From assembly GCF_000242595.2 (NCBI RefSeq), contig NC_017098.1, positions 1,984,001 through 2,048,000 on the forward strand: a stretch of DNA of 64,000 bases, written 5' to 3'. Positions 44,077-53,434 of this stretch are shown here, piece by piece. The position numbers and the translations under genes are program-made. The DNA is from Spirochaeta africana DSM 8902. Lineage in GTDB: Bacteria; Spirochaetota; Spirochaetia; DSM-27196; DSM-8902. The notes under the pieces are model-generated. The model worked only from the letters and a program-made list of their open reading frames with translations, was not told the DNA's origin and made no database searches. Within the stretch, counting starts at the first letter, position 1; every line of letters starts with the position of its first letter.

Positions 44077-45303
44077 TCAGGCCTCCAGCAGCTCGCGATC
44101 GCGGAAGCCCAGCAGATACAGCACCCCGTCCAGGCCCATGGTAGAGATGGCGTGGTCAGCATTCTCCCGCACCAGCGGTTTGGCCTGAAAGGCTATCCCC
44201 AACCCGGCCAGCTCAAGCATAGGCAGGTCGTTGGCGCCGTCGCCTATCGCAATCACCTGTTCCAGGGTGATGTTCTCGCGCTCGGCGATTGCCTGCAGGT
44301 ACTCGGCTTTTTTCTGACCGTCCACAATCGGGCCAAGATGCCTGCCGGTCAGCTTGCCATCCTGAATTTCCAGTTCATTCGCATATACATAATGAAACCC
44401 GAGCAGCTTTTGCAGGTACTGGCCGAAGTAGCTGAAACCGCCGGAAAGAATCGCGGTCTTGTACCCCAGCTGATGCAGGGTACCAACCAGCCGCTCCACT
44501 CCCTCGGTTAACGGCAGCTGCTCGGCAACCTCCTGCAGCACCGATTCATCCAGCCCGGCCAGGAGCGCTATCCGCTGCCGGAAGCTCTCGGCAAAGTCGA
44601 TCTCCCCGCGCATGGCCGACTCGGTAACCCGATGCACCTCGTCCCCGACCCCGGCACGTCGTGCCAGTTCTACGATTACCTCGGTCTGGATCAGGGTCGA
44701 GTCCATGTCAAAACACACCAGCCGGCGATTACGGCGGTAGATATTATCCTTCTGAAAGGCGATATCAATCCCCTGCTCCCCGGCAGTCTGCAGAAAGGCG
44801 GCCTTCATCGCCTGCAGATCCCGTGCCTGGCCGCGCACCGAGATCTCCACCGATGCCTTGCCATTGGCAGCCGGCCCTTCCAACGGAACCCGTCCCGAGA
44901 GGCGCGAGATCACATCGATATTCAGCCCCTGATCGTAGATTATCCTGGTTACCGCCGCGATCTGCCGGGCTGTGAGCTTGCGCCCCAGCAGACTGATGAT
45001 GTAGCGATCCTTGCCCTGTGATTCTACCCAGCCATCGTAGCTTTCTGCCGAGACCGGCTGAAACTTGACATGAACCCCGATCTTGTAGCCGGCATACAGC
45101 AGCTCCTTGAGTACCTCCGCCGAGTCGGTGCCGGCGGGAACCTCGATCAAAAAACCGGAGGACAGGGTGTTGTGGATTACCGATTGACCGATATCGAGGA
45201 TGTTTACATCGTACTCGGCAAAGATGGCGGTAAAATGCGAGGTAATCCCCGGCTTGTCATCGCCAAACAGGGTAATCAGAAAGAGTTCGTGGGTGTGCGC
45301 CAT
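44077..45303 (-). CDS. serB: Phosphoserine phosphatase SerB with ACT domains
   Basis: A 408-aa enzyme that makes L-serine from phosphoserine. Two N-terminal ACT-like regions (residues 8-85 and 100-180) sense an amino acid, probably serine. The HAD phosphatase follows: nucleophile Asp199 in DMDSTL, GEIDFAESFRQR, LSGGFSYFG, and metal-binding IGDGANDLPML. The longer ACT-fused form is as in mycobacterial SerB2 and several other bacteria. Start ATG 45301-45303 with AAAGGAT upstream; earlier in-frame Met rejected. Confidence 0.95.
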   Translation of the reverse strand: MAHTHELFLITLFGDDKPGITSHFTAIFAEYDVNILDIGQSVIHNTLSSGFLIEVPAGTDSAEVLKELLYAGYKIGVHVKFQPVSAESYDGWVESQGKDRYIISLLGRKLTARQIAAVTRIIYDQGLNIDVISRLSGRVPLEGPAANGKASVEISVRGQARDLQAMKAAFLQTAGEQGIDIAFQKDNIYRRNRRLVCFDMDSTLIQTEVIVELARRAGVGDEVHRVTESAMRGEIDFAESFRQRIALLAGLDESVLQEVAEQLPLTEGVERLVGTLHQLGYKTAILSGGFSYFGQYLQKLLGFHYVYANELEIQDGKLTGRHLGPIVDGQKKAEYLQAIAERENITLEQVIAIGDGANDLPMLELAGLGIAFQAKPLVRENADHAISTMGLDGVLYLLGFRDRELLEA

Positions 45304-45337
45304 AGGGTATCCTTTCGGGCGCAGTATAGCCGGAAGC

Positions 45338-45383
45338 TGCCGCCTCGCCAATACAGGGTGGCACCCGGTCACACGAGGCGGCA
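45338..45383 (+). other. Long perfect hairpin in the serB/DJ-1 divergent gap
   Basis: TGCCGCCTCG (45338-45347) pairs fully with CGAGGCGGCA (45374-45383); a smaller GGGTG/CACCC stem sits in the loop. TTTTATT follows directly, so read to the right it looks like an intrinsic terminator or attenuator, about 50 bp before the DJ-1 start. Confidence 0.5.
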
Positions 45384-45435
45384 TTTTATTAGTACGTTAG
45401 TAAGAGATAATACTATCACATCCAGGGAGGAATAC

Positions 45436-45948
45436 ATGAAAATAGCGATGGCAATCGGGCCGGGTTTTGAGGATCTGGAGCACTGGGCGGTCTACATGCG
45501 TATGGCAGAACTGGGGGCACAGATCGTGACCGTCGGGGCCCGGGCAGGCGAGGTATACACCGCCAAAAGCGGCGGGCTTACAGCACAGGCCGACACCACG
45601 GCCAATACCCTGCAAGCCGATGAGCTCACGGCACTGCTGATCCCCGGAGGCTGGGCGCCGGACAAGCTGCGCCGGGACACCGCCCTGCTCGAGTTGATTC
45701 GGTCAATGGATGCTGCCGGCAAGCTGCTGGGGTTTATCTGTCACGCCGGCTGGGTCGCAGCCAGCGCCGGAATCGTCCGCGGACGCAAGGCCGCCGGAAG
45801 TCTGGGCATCAAGGACGATATGGAGAATGCCGGGGCAGAATGGGTCGATCAACCTGCACTGCGCGATGGCAACATTGTCTGGGGGCGGGTTGTTGCCGAC
45901 ATTCCGGCCTACAACCGGCTGTTGGCAGAGACCCTAACCGGAAACTGA
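45436..45948 (+). CDS. DJ-1/PfpI family protein (glutamine-amidotransferase fold)
   Basis: A 170-aa protein of the DJ-1/PfpI/YhbO type. GFEDLEH near residue 10 carries the conserved Glu; ALLIPGGWAPDKLRRD and GFICHAGWVAASAG contain the nucleophilic Cys-His pair. Members act as chaperone-like deglycases, proteases or stress proteins; the function of this one is not resolved. GGGAGG before the ATG at 45436; an upstream in-frame extension lies over serB and is rejected. Confidence 0.93.
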   Translation: MKIAMAIGPGFEDLEHWAVYMRMAELGAQIVTVGARAGEVYTAKSGGLTAQADTTANTLQADELTALLIPGGWAPDKLRRDTALLELIRSMDAAGKLLGFICHAGWVAASAGIVRGRKAAGSLGIKDDMENAGAEWVDQPALRDGNIVWGRVVADIPAYNRLLAETLTGN

Positions 45949-46018
45949 ACATACGCCTGAAAGCAAGCCCCGGGCAGAATCGGGGCCGATGCGGCAGCAG
46001 CGCCGGGCCCCCAGCGGA

Positions 46019-47146
46019 CTACCCGGCCGGATAGCGACCGGCAGCAATCGCGGCGCGGGCCGGGCAGCGTTCCGGCTCGCTGAACCAGAAGCAGCGCGGG
46101 CGACAGTCGATGCAGGGGGATATCTCCTGCTCACGTCCAGCCAGGCTTTTGGCTGCCCAGGCTGGATCGGCCAGTAAGCCGCGCCCTACCGCAACCAGAT
46201 CGACCGGCTCGCGGCGCGACAGCGCTGTCTCGGCCCGGGACGGGGTTTTCACTCCCCCCACCCCGATTACCGGGATATGCGGCAGATCGGCCAGGGCAGA
46301 TCGCACACGGCAAGCGAACAGGAACAGTGCAGACAGACCGTCCTCGCTGTCCGGCAGATGGCCGCCGTCAGGCAGCTTCGGCATACCGCCTGCATTGGAC
46401 ACATGCAGCAGCTGCACCCCGGCGTCTATCAGGATACGTGCAGCCCGGATCCCCTCTTCTATCGGCAGTACCTGATCGGCTACTCCCAGCCGACAGGCAA
46501 TAACCGCCCGGTCACCAACCCGGGACACTACCTCTCGGGTTACCTCCTGCAGAAAACGGACCCGGTTCTCCAGTGACCCGCCCCAGGCATCGCTGCGCTT
46601 GTTATGCCGCGGAGACAGGAACTGGCTGCCCAGATACCCGTGTGCGCCATGGATCTCTATCAGCTTGAAACCGGCGGACACCGCCCGCTCGGCGGCATCG
46701 CCAAACTGGCTGATTATCAGCCGGATACCAGCCTCATCCAGCTCGACCGCACCCTCTGGGCTGCGCTCGCCCAGGCTCACGACCACCGGATCCTCGCCCC
46801 AGTTCTTCTCCCGGGTGCTCTGCGCACCGGCATGATGGATCTGGATTCCCGGCACCGCACCGGTATCAGCTATGGTACTGGCCAACGCGGTAAGACCCGG
46901 CAGCTGCTCGTCGCCAAAAATCCCGATCTGGGTTGCAGCCAGCCGGCCATTGGAAGCAACGCAGGCCGCCTCGGCAATAATCAGCCCCGGCCCGGCTGAT
47001 TCCCGGTAATGTGCCAGATGCGCCTCGTGCACCAGGCCCTCCTGGCCGGACTGCCAGATTACCAGCGGCGGCATGACTATACGATTGGAAAGGGTAAGCC
47101 CGCCGATCTCCAGCGGGCTGCTAAAGTGTGGGTACGTGTGCTGCAT
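46019..47146 (-). CDS. NADH:flavin oxidoreductase, Old Yellow Enzyme family
   Basis: A 375-aa FMN-dependent ene-reductase-type TIM barrel: LTLSNRIVMPPL at the start, GIQIHHAGAQS, FKLIEIHGAHGYLGSQFLSP (the FMN and substrate His), and SRVGDRAVIACRLG. The last 30 residues hold CIDCRPRCFWFSEPERC, a four-cysteine group suggesting a [4Fe-4S] centre or zinc as in the 2,4-dienoyl-CoA reductase branch, but the FAD/NADPH half is missing. Start ATG 47146. Confidence 0.92.
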   Translation of the reverse strand: MQHTYPHFSSPLEIGGLTLSNRIVMPPLVIWQSGQEGLVHEAHLAHYRESAGPGLIIAEAACVASNGRLAATQIGIFGDEQLPGLTALASTIADTGAVPGIQIHHAGAQSTREKNWGEDPVVVSLGERSPEGAVELDEAGIRLIISQFGDAAERAVSAGFKLIEIHGAHGYLGSQFLSPRHNKRSDAWGGSLENRVRFLQEVTREVVSRVGDRAVIACRLGVADQVLPIEEGIRAARILIDAGVQLLHVSNAGGMPKLPDGGHLPDSEDGLSALFLFACRVRSALADLPHIPVIGVGGVKTPSRAETALSRREPVDLVAVGRGLLADPAWAAKSLAGREQEISPCIDCRPRCFWFSEPERCPARAAIAAGRYPAG

Positions 47147-47204
47147 AAACAGAGTGTAGCAGATGCATCGGGGCCTGTCTGCCAACCAGTTCAGTTAGAA
47201 TTAT

Positions 47205-48695
47205 TCATGGCGCCTGATATACTTCCCCGGTTCCCTCCGACCAGAGATACTCCATACGGCCATCGATTCGCATACGATAGAAGACCCAACGATACTCGTC
47301 TTCCTCAGATAGATATGCCACCGTCACCACCTGATCCCCGAGGGCAGCCAGGCCAGAGGCGAATTGTATCTGCTCGATGCTATCTGCCGCATAATGGAAG
47401 TCCTCGTCCAGGCTGCTCCAGCTGCCATCGCTGAGCAGCTCGGCCACCCCGACAAATGGCTCGTTATTATCTGTATAGAGAAAAAACCGGCGACCCTGGA
47501 TAATCTTCAGGTCACGGATCCATCTGTCGCCGATATCGGCAATCTCTACCACCTCGATTTCCGGGTCTGCAGGGTTGGTTTCATCAACAGTAATCCTGGC
47601 TAATACCGTGCTATTTCCCTCCCCAACAGTATTATACGTTTCCATGACCAGATGCAGTTTGCCAGCATACACGGTGAAGGCCTGGACAAAATTCAATTCG
47701 TGATCAGCCAGAATATCGTCAATTGCCGGGTTGAGTACCGAATTCTCATCTACCTCTTGGAGTACTGCTGCTGGATTATGTATTCCTCGCACATCAATCA
47801 CCACCAGGCCGTCAAAGTTTTGCAACGTCGCCAGATAATCCTCAGCAGGGTCGACAGCAATATCCAGTGAATTTGAGAACTCAATTGTGTCTACCAGCTC
47901 AAACGGTGGAGCTTGGAGCGATGTTGATTTGAGAATCCTCTGATTAAAGTCAGGGTCCCGCCCGGCCAGCCACAACGTACCGGTACTATCCACACCGCCG
48001 CTGGAAACCAGATCGATGAAGTCATCGGTTCGATGCAGCGACAGATCGGCGGGCTCGGTATCGGAGGCGGTCCGTCCGGAGGAAATACCGTACCAGATTC
48101 GGTCAGCTGGATTGTCGAGTTCCAGCGCATCACCCCAGGACTCAGGAACAGATGACTGCGGTGCCGGGAAATTCATCGGCAGCGGGAGAATTACCTGCAC
48201 CGGCTCAGGAATCCCCGGGGCAACCTGACGGAGTTTACCCAGGGAGACGGGCACCTCAGTTGTCTGAAAAGACCGGACAGTGAAACGTGGGGATATGCCT
48301 CCCAGCACGAGACTGCCGGCCGCTGAATCACCTTCGGAATGGATTACGGCCTTCAGATAGAGTTCACGGTTTGCGGGAATCCGATCGATAACGACCCCTT
48401 CCGGCAGGGTGCCGTCAACGACCTGCAGGTCTATCGTACGCGTACCGTTAATTGTGATGGCCTCACCGGTCCTGGTGAAATACACCGCGTCCAGAATACG
48501 CTCAAGTATCGAGAGTCCGCGCGGCTCATGAAACTCCAGCTCCAGGGTAAAGCTCTCCAGATCATAGTCCTGGATAACATTACGCATCCCTGGCAGGGCA
48601 ATGCTCCCGTGACCCTCTGTGGGCCGGTCAAAGAACGGCGTGCAGGAAGAAGCAGATATAACAACTGCAAGAAGAATAAATTTAAGCACCTCCAA
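47205..48695 (-). CDS. Lipoprotein of a local paralogous family (member 2)
   Basis: A 496-aa lipoprotein (lipobox SASSC). TTG start at 48695 supported by GGAGG six bases upstream, inside the end of the previous gene (14-bp overlap). An N-terminal beta domain (RIPANRELYLKAVI...LVLGGISPRFTVRS) is shared with the neighbouring lipoproteins; the PEPVQVILPLP segment then leads to a beta-propeller-like C-terminal half with repeating Asp/Gly turns (VDSTGTLWLAGRD; GLVVIDVRG). Function unknown; its end is open to no other gene. Confidence 0.82.
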   Translation of the reverse strand: MEVLKFILLAVVISASSCTPFFDRPTEGHGSIALPGMRNVIQDYDLESFTLELEFHEPRGLSILERILDAVYFTRTGEAITINGTRTIDLQVVDGTLPEGVVIDRIPANRELYLKAVIHSEGDSAAGSLVLGGISPRFTVRSFQTTEVPVSLGKLRQVAPGIPEPVQVILPLPMNFPAPQSSVPESWGDALELDNPADRIWYGISSGRTASDTEPADLSLHRTDDFIDLVSSGGVDSTGTLWLAGRDPDFNQRILKSTSLQAPPFELVDTIEFSNSLDIAVDPAEDYLATLQNFDGLVVIDVRGIHNPAAVLQEVDENSVLNPAIDDILADHELNFVQAFTVYAGKLHLVMETYNTVGEGNSTVLARITVDETNPADPEIEVVEIADIGDRWIRDLKIIQGRRFFLYTDNNEPFVGVAELLSDGSWSSLDEDFHYAADSIEQIQFASGLAALGDQVVTVAYLSEEDEYRWVFYRMRIDGRMEYLWSEGTGEVYQAP

Positions 48696-50151
48696 AATAC
48701 GCCTCCTCGGCCCACAGCAACTCTATTCCCTGCTCCGTAATGCGGTAGAAATAGTAAAAATAACTGTCTAAATTGGAATTGAATTCTTCCAGGATAATAA
48801 TTTTCTCCCCAAAGCTGGCATATCCTTTCGCAAAGGAGATACTTATGATGTCGGCAACAATTCCATCATGAAAGTCTTGAGCGATAGTAGTGAGGTTCCC
48901 GTCTGGTTCAATGGCATAGACACCATACTCACCAGCAAAACTCTCGACACCTTCACCAGCAACAACGACCGGGAAATCTTCGATAATAGCTATGTCGCGA
49001 ACTGCCCAGTCTGGCGCCAGTACAAGTTGTGTAGAGGAGGTTATTTCCATATCACTATCATCTGCCGGCGAGACATCCATAGTCATATGCACGAATTGAT
49101 CCAGACCATCCATGTTGAATAATGCGATCACCTGCAGGTTCCCATCGAACACATCTGCTGCGAAAACTGTTTCGTATACATACGACGGATATTCAGCGTC
49201 GGCGTATATTTCGATTATCTCTGCCACATCAATCTCAACAAAGTCGGAATAATCCTGACTGTTAAACTTGCGCGCTGACTGTCCGCTGTTAATCATTGCG
49301 ATTATTTCCGGGCGTACCGGGTCGGCATGGATAGAAGTATAGTCGATAAAGTTTCCTGCAGAATTCTCTGCAGGCTCCGAATCCACCTCTGGGGGGTTGG
49401 CATAGACCTCTGCTGTAATGGAACCGGAGTCGTCCACAAATACAACCAGGTTTCCATCGCTATCTATATCTGCATCAATTTGTATCTGCCCCCCAGATTC
49501 CAGAGCGAAGAGATCTGCAGGTGCTGAGCCAGTGGCACCTCTACCCGCAGTAATACCCAGCCAGTTGGACAGGAAATTGCCGCTTATTTCAAAATTCTCC
49601 ACCCACGAATCCGGGGGCTCCCCGATAGAACCTTTGGTTATCACCTGCATCGGTTCGGGAAATGCCGGGCGCGGCTGCGGGGCCATGTTCTCGAGAGGTT
49701 GTATCGTTACGGTAATCTCGCTGCGCTCACCACCGCGCACCGTAAAGGGATCACTGACCCCGCCGAGCTCTAAGGATTCGTTGTCATCCATAATCCGTAC
49801 CAGCAGTCGATAGTCGCGGCCGATCGGGATTCGTTCGATTGCGGCTCCATCTTCGGGACCTGCTACCGGAATATCTAGCGAGGACTGTCCCTGCATCGGC
49901 ACAGTCGATCCACGGCGGCGATACCCCAGCAGGTTGTCATCAAGCTGCTCGGTGGTCAGATCACCGGCTGCAAACAGCTCGAAGCGGAGCACCGGATCCT
50001 CTGAGGGCTCAGGCTCTCCATTCGGCATGCGCCAGTTCTGCAGTGATACCGACACACCCGTTTCCTGCTCGGCAAACCCGATGCTGCAACCGGCAGCCAG
50101 AACGATAATACTGCTGATAATCAGGGTTCCCAGCACTCTGCGTATTCGCAT
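48682..50151 (-). CDS. Lipoprotein of a local paralogous family (member 1)
   Basis: A 489-aa lipoprotein (lipobox LAAGC, Cys22). The N-terminal domain has RIPIGRDYRLLVRIMDD and LELGGVSDPFTVRGGER, equivalent to the parts in the two relatives, then FPEPMQVITKG. The rest is a beta-rich region with YGVYAIEPDGNLTTIAQ, propeller-like. Very acidic and lower in GC than most of the window. GGAGG lies eight bases before the ATG. First of a two-gene operon. Function unknown. Confidence 0.82.
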   Translation of the reverse strand: MRIRRVLGTLIISSIIVLAAGCSIGFAEQETGVSVSLQNWRMPNGEPEPSEDPVLRFELFAAGDLTTEQLDDNLLGYRRRGSTVPMQGQSSLDIPVAGPEDGAAIERIPIGRDYRLLVRIMDDNESLELGGVSDPFTVRGGERSEITVTIQPLENMAPQPRPAFPEPMQVITKGSIGEPPDSWVENFEISGNFLSNWLGITAGRGATGSAPADLFALESGGQIQIDADIDSDGNLVVFVDDSGSITAEVYANPPEVDSEPAENSAGNFIDYTSIHADPVRPEIIAMINSGQSARKFNSQDYSDFVEIDVAEIIEIYADAEYPSYVYETVFAADVFDGNLQVIALFNMDGLDQFVHMTMDVSPADDSDMEITSSTQLVLAPDWAVRDIAIIEDFPVVVAGEGVESFAGEYGVYAIEPDGNLTTIAQDFHDGIVADIISISFAKGYASFGEKIIILEEFNSNLDSYFYYFYRITEQGIELLWAEEAYFGGA

Positions 50152-50273
50152 ACACCCTCCATACCTGAGTAAAAAGATATCGCAATCGGATTGCTATTTC
50201 TACCTTTTTGCTAATCTTTGTGACTATCTGTATTGACCGGTGCTGATCATGCTATAGTGCGGGGGTGAATACG

Positions 50274-52160
50274 ATGCACCCAGAATTTCTGCCGGTATCG
50301 GCAGCGGACATACAACAACGCGGCTGGGATCAGGTTGATTTTGCGATTGTCAGCGGCGATGCCTATGTTGATCACCCGTCATTTGGCGCCGCCCTGATCG
50401 CCCGTCTGCTGGAGTCGCACGGATATCGGGTCGGGATGATCTGTCAGCCGGACTGGAACGACATCGACGCCTTTCGGGTGCTGGGACGCCCGCGACTGGG
50501 TTTTCTGATCAGTGGCGGCAATATGGACAGCATGGTGCTGCACTACACATCGTCACAGAAGCCCCGCCGCGAGGATCTGTACAGCCCGGGAAAGAAGGCC
50601 GGGTTGCGGCCAAACCGGGCAACGATTGTATACGCCGCCGCAGTCCGTCAGGCGTATAAAAAGATTCCGGTGATTATCGGCGGGATTGAGACCAGCCTGC
50701 GCCGGCTTGGCCACTATGACTACTGGTCGGACAAGGTACGTCGCTCGATCCTGCTGGATGCCAAAGCCGACCTGGCCGTCTACGGTATGGGCGAGCTGGC
50801 GATGATCGAGATCGCCCGGAGACTTGATGCCGCCAGCACCGCCGGGCTGAACCCCGTGTCGGCCGATCTGCGCGGCATTCCCGGCACGCTCTACAAACTG
50901 CCGGCGCAGCAGGCAGCCGAGGGCTCGGATATCCCCCCGGAGGCCATAGAGCTGCCAGCCTTCAGCGAGACAGTCAGCAGCACGCGCGCCTATGCCGAGG
51001 GGTTTGCCCTGCAGTACCGCAACACCGACCCGCATTCAGCCAGGCCGCTGGTGGAACGCTATCCGGGCGGCGAGGCGGTAGTCCAGATGCCGCCGCAGAT
51101 GCCGCTCGCACAGCAGGAGTTTGACGCGGTCTATGAGCTTCCCTATACCCGCCGCAGCCACCCGATGTATGACCAGGACGGGGGAATCGCCGCCATCGAG
51201 GAGGTGCGCTTCAGCCTGGTTTCGGGTCGGGGCTGTTTTGGCGCCTGCTCATTCTGTGCACTTACCTTTCACCAGGGACGCATTATCCAGGCTCGCAGCC
51301 ACGCCTCGCTGCTGCGCGAGGCGGAGATACTCACCCGGCTCCCCGGATTCAAGGGCTATATCCACGATGTCGGCGGCCCGACCGCCAACTTCCGGCAATC
51401 TGCCTGCGAGAAGATGGCCACCAGGGGTTCCTGTACTCACCGCAACTGCCTTGCACCCACGGTCTGCAAAAGCCTGAAGGCCGACCATGCTGACTACCTT
51501 ACCCTGCTGCGCTCGCTCCGCGCTGTACCCGGTGTCAAGAAGGTCTTTATTCGTTCCGGTATTCGCTACGACTATCTGCTGCAGGATGCCGATGAAGGAT
51601 TTTTCCGCGAACTGGTACAGCACCATGTCTCGGGGCAGCTGAAGGTTGCCCCTGAACATGTATCCAGAAGTGTACTGCGGCTTATGGGGAAGCCGGAGCT
51701 GTCGGTATTCCAGCGGTTTCAGCGGCGTTTCCGTGAACTGAACCACACCGCCGGAAAGAAGCAGTTCCTGGTTCCCTACTTTATCTCGAGCCATCCCGGC
51801 AGCACATTGGAGGATGCCATCGCTCTGGCGGAATACCTGCGTGATGAGCGCATCAGCCCGCAGCAGGTACAGGATTTCTATCCGACCCCGGGAACCCTGT
51901 CGACCTGTATGTTCCATACCGGACTGGATCCGCGCACCATGCAGCCGGTGTTTGTACCCCGCTCCGGACAGGACAAGGCGATGCAGCGGGCCTTGCTGCA
52001 GTATCGCCACCCGGAAAACCATGACCTGGTGCGCCGTGCCCTGCGACAGGCCGGACGCGACGACCTGATCGGCAACGGCCCGCGCTGCCTGGTGCCCCAC
52101 GGCCGCAGCTCCCGTGGGGGCCAATCACGAAAACGAACCCTCAAACCGCACCGAAAATAG
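50274..52160 (+). CDS. ygiQ: YgiQ-family radical SAM protein
   Basis: A 628-aa radical SAM enzyme of the YgiQ type. After GWDQVDFAIVSGDAYVDHPSFG and a B12-like N-terminal region comes the [4Fe-4S]-SAM motif CFGACSFC in FSLVSGRGCFGACSFCALT, then GFKGYIHDVGGPTAN and a CxxxxCxxNCxxxxC region (CEKMATRGSCTHRNCLAPTVC). The reaction of the family is not settled. ATG at 50274 is preferred, with GGGGG at spacing; GTG at 50265 is possible. Confidence 0.93.
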   Translation: MHPEFLPVSAADIQQRGWDQVDFAIVSGDAYVDHPSFGAALIARLLESHGYRVGMICQPDWNDIDAFRVLGRPRLGFLISGGNMDSMVLHYTSSQKPRREDLYSPGKKAGLRPNRATIVYAAAVRQAYKKIPVIIGGIETSLRRLGHYDYWSDKVRRSILLDAKADLAVYGMGELAMIEIARRLDAASTAGLNPVSADLRGIPGTLYKLPAQQAAEGSDIPPEAIELPAFSETVSSTRAYAEGFALQYRNTDPHSARPLVERYPGGEAVVQMPPQMPLAQQEFDAVYELPYTRRSHPMYDQDGGIAAIEEVRFSLVSGRGCFGACSFCALTFHQGRIIQARSHASLLREAEILTRLPGFKGYIHDVGGPTANFRQSACEKMATRGSCTHRNCLAPTVCKSLKADHADYLTLLRSLRAVPGVKKVFIRSGIRYDYLLQDADEGFFRELVQHHVSGQLKVAPEHVSRSVLRLMGKPELSVFQRFQRRFRELNHTAGKKQFLVPYFISSHPGSTLEDAIALAEYLRDERISPQQVQDFYPTPGTLSTCMFHTGLDPRTMQPVFVPRSGQDKAMQRALLQYRHPENHDLVRRALRQAGRDDLIGNGPRCLVPHGRSSRGGQSRKRTLKPHRK

Positions 52161-52182
52161 CAATTGTGTTGTTTTCTCTCTG

Positions 52183-52188
52183 TATAAT
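52183..52188 (+). promoter_or_regulatory. Perfect TATAAT -10 element
   Basis: TATAAT in an AT-rich run 30 bp before the 52218 start codon. The -35 match (GCAATT, 17-bp spacing) is poor, so this is only a candidate. Confidence 0.3.
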
Positions 52189-52217
52189 TGTTTATAGTTA
52201 TAGAAGGAGAAGGTGCG

Positions 52218-53351
52218 ATGAAACGGATACTCTGTATGGTAGTCATGCTGTCGGTAGCCGGGGCAGGCGCGGTTGCCGAAACAGCACATGACACGGATCA
52301 GGAAGCGGAGCAGCTCTATATCGAAGCTCTTGAGTTGCTGATAGACGGCCGGCAGGATCGTGCTGCCGCTGTGTTCACCCGGATTGTACAGGAATACCCG
52401 GAGAGCCCCTATGCCGACCGGGCCGCCCAGCGGGCGGCCGAACTGGAAGGCAGATATGACACCTCCGGACTGCTGGGATTCTACATCGGGAATCTCGCGA
52501 CTGCTGCTCACCTTACCACCGGGATACCCATCGTTCTGGAGCTTGGCACGGTAGCTACCGGCACTGCCGGGATTGTCGGCATTGGAGGCGGGCTTGCTGC
52601 CACCTACTACCTTACACAGAACAGTAACATGTCCCGGGGACAGCAGCTGTGGATCGACAGTGTGCAGGCAGCTTCGATGATCAGTTATTATCTTGGCTAC
52701 AGCATCCTCCAGGATCTCGAGGTCATAGACTACGACAGCAGCGACGGATTTCCCAGTACCAGCTTCAAACGATTGTGGACCGGCTCAATGCTGACTGCCG
52801 TAGGATCACGCGCGGTGACCTATGTGGTGCTTCGCGACGAGATTCCCCCGGCCGGCAGACCGGCAGCCTTTCTTACCGGGTACAGCTGGAGCAATGTATA
52901 CCTGATTATGGGGATGTACGGTCTGTTCCGGGTCAGCCCCTCTACCACTACCAAAATAATTCACCTTGGGGTTCCCCTCTCGTCCGGTCTGCTCTCGGCC
53001 ATCGCCTGGGACTGGAGCGGCTGGAGTGCCGCCCGTGTAGGAATGCTCTCGGTAGGCGGTGCTGGCGGCATGCTGATCGGCGGGTTCGCTACCGCCGTAC
53101 TCTCGCCACTCGATCTGCCCTTTGAGGTATACATGGCAAACCTGATCGGCTTTACCGCCCTGGGACAGATTGCCGCCGGCCGCTTTACCCGCAATTTCGA
53201 CACCGACCCCAGCTGGGACGGTGTAGGTCTGCAGGTGCTGCCAAGCCTGCGCATCGCCAGTGACCTGCCTGCCGACTCCACGGGTGATCCTGCTGCCGTT
53301 GGCGATACCACCCGGCTGGTTCCCGGCGTAGAGGTTGTGCTGCGGTACTGA
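52218..53351 (+). CDS. Exported/membrane hypothetical with TPR-like N-terminus
   Basis: A 377-aa protein: signal peptide, then a helical EAEQLYIEALELLIDGRQDRAAAVFTRIVQEYPESPYADRAAQRAAELEG stretch (residues 28-77, written here as a TPR-like pair: its spacing fits), followed by several hydrophobic segments (IPIVLELGTVATGTAGIVGI; AARVGMLSVGGAGGML). I do not recognise the family. AAGGAGAAGG before the ATG at 52218. The next gene's lipoprotein starts 84 bp downstream across a hairpin. Confidence 0.72.
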   Translation: MKRILCMVVMLSVAGAGAVAETAHDTDQEAEQLYIEALELLIDGRQDRAAAVFTRIVQEYPESPYADRAAQRAAELEGRYDTSGLLGFYIGNLATAAHLTTGIPIVLELGTVATGTAGIVGIGGGLAATYYLTQNSNMSRGQQLWIDSVQAASMISYYLGYSILQDLEVIDYDSSDGFPSTSFKRLWTGSMLTAVGSRAVTYVVLRDEIPPAGRPAAFLTGYSWSNVYLIMGMYGLFRVSPSTTTKIIHLGVPLSSGLLSAIAWDWSGWSAARVGMLSVGGAGGMLIGGFATAVLSPLDLPFEVYMANLIGFTALGQIAAGRFTRNFDTDPSWDGVGLQVLPSLRIASDLPADSTGDPAAVGDTTRLVPGVEVVLRY

Positions 53352-53394
53352 GACTGAAGGGGTGGTCGATTTCCTTATCTGTTTTATTGGTTTT

Positions 53395-53431
53395 ACTCCC
53401 CCGAATGAGGTATATTTCGTTTCGGGGGAGT
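53395..53431 (+). other. Perfect 11-bp hairpin covering the ribosome-binding site of the next gene
   Basis: ACTCCCCCGAA (53395-53405), 15-nt loop, TTCGGGGGAGT (53421-53431), then TTT and the ATG at 53435. The GGGGGAG of the right arm is the Shine-Dalgarno of the 53435 lipoprotein. It could act as terminator, thermometer or translational switch. Confidence 0.65.
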
Positions 53432-53434
53432 TTT

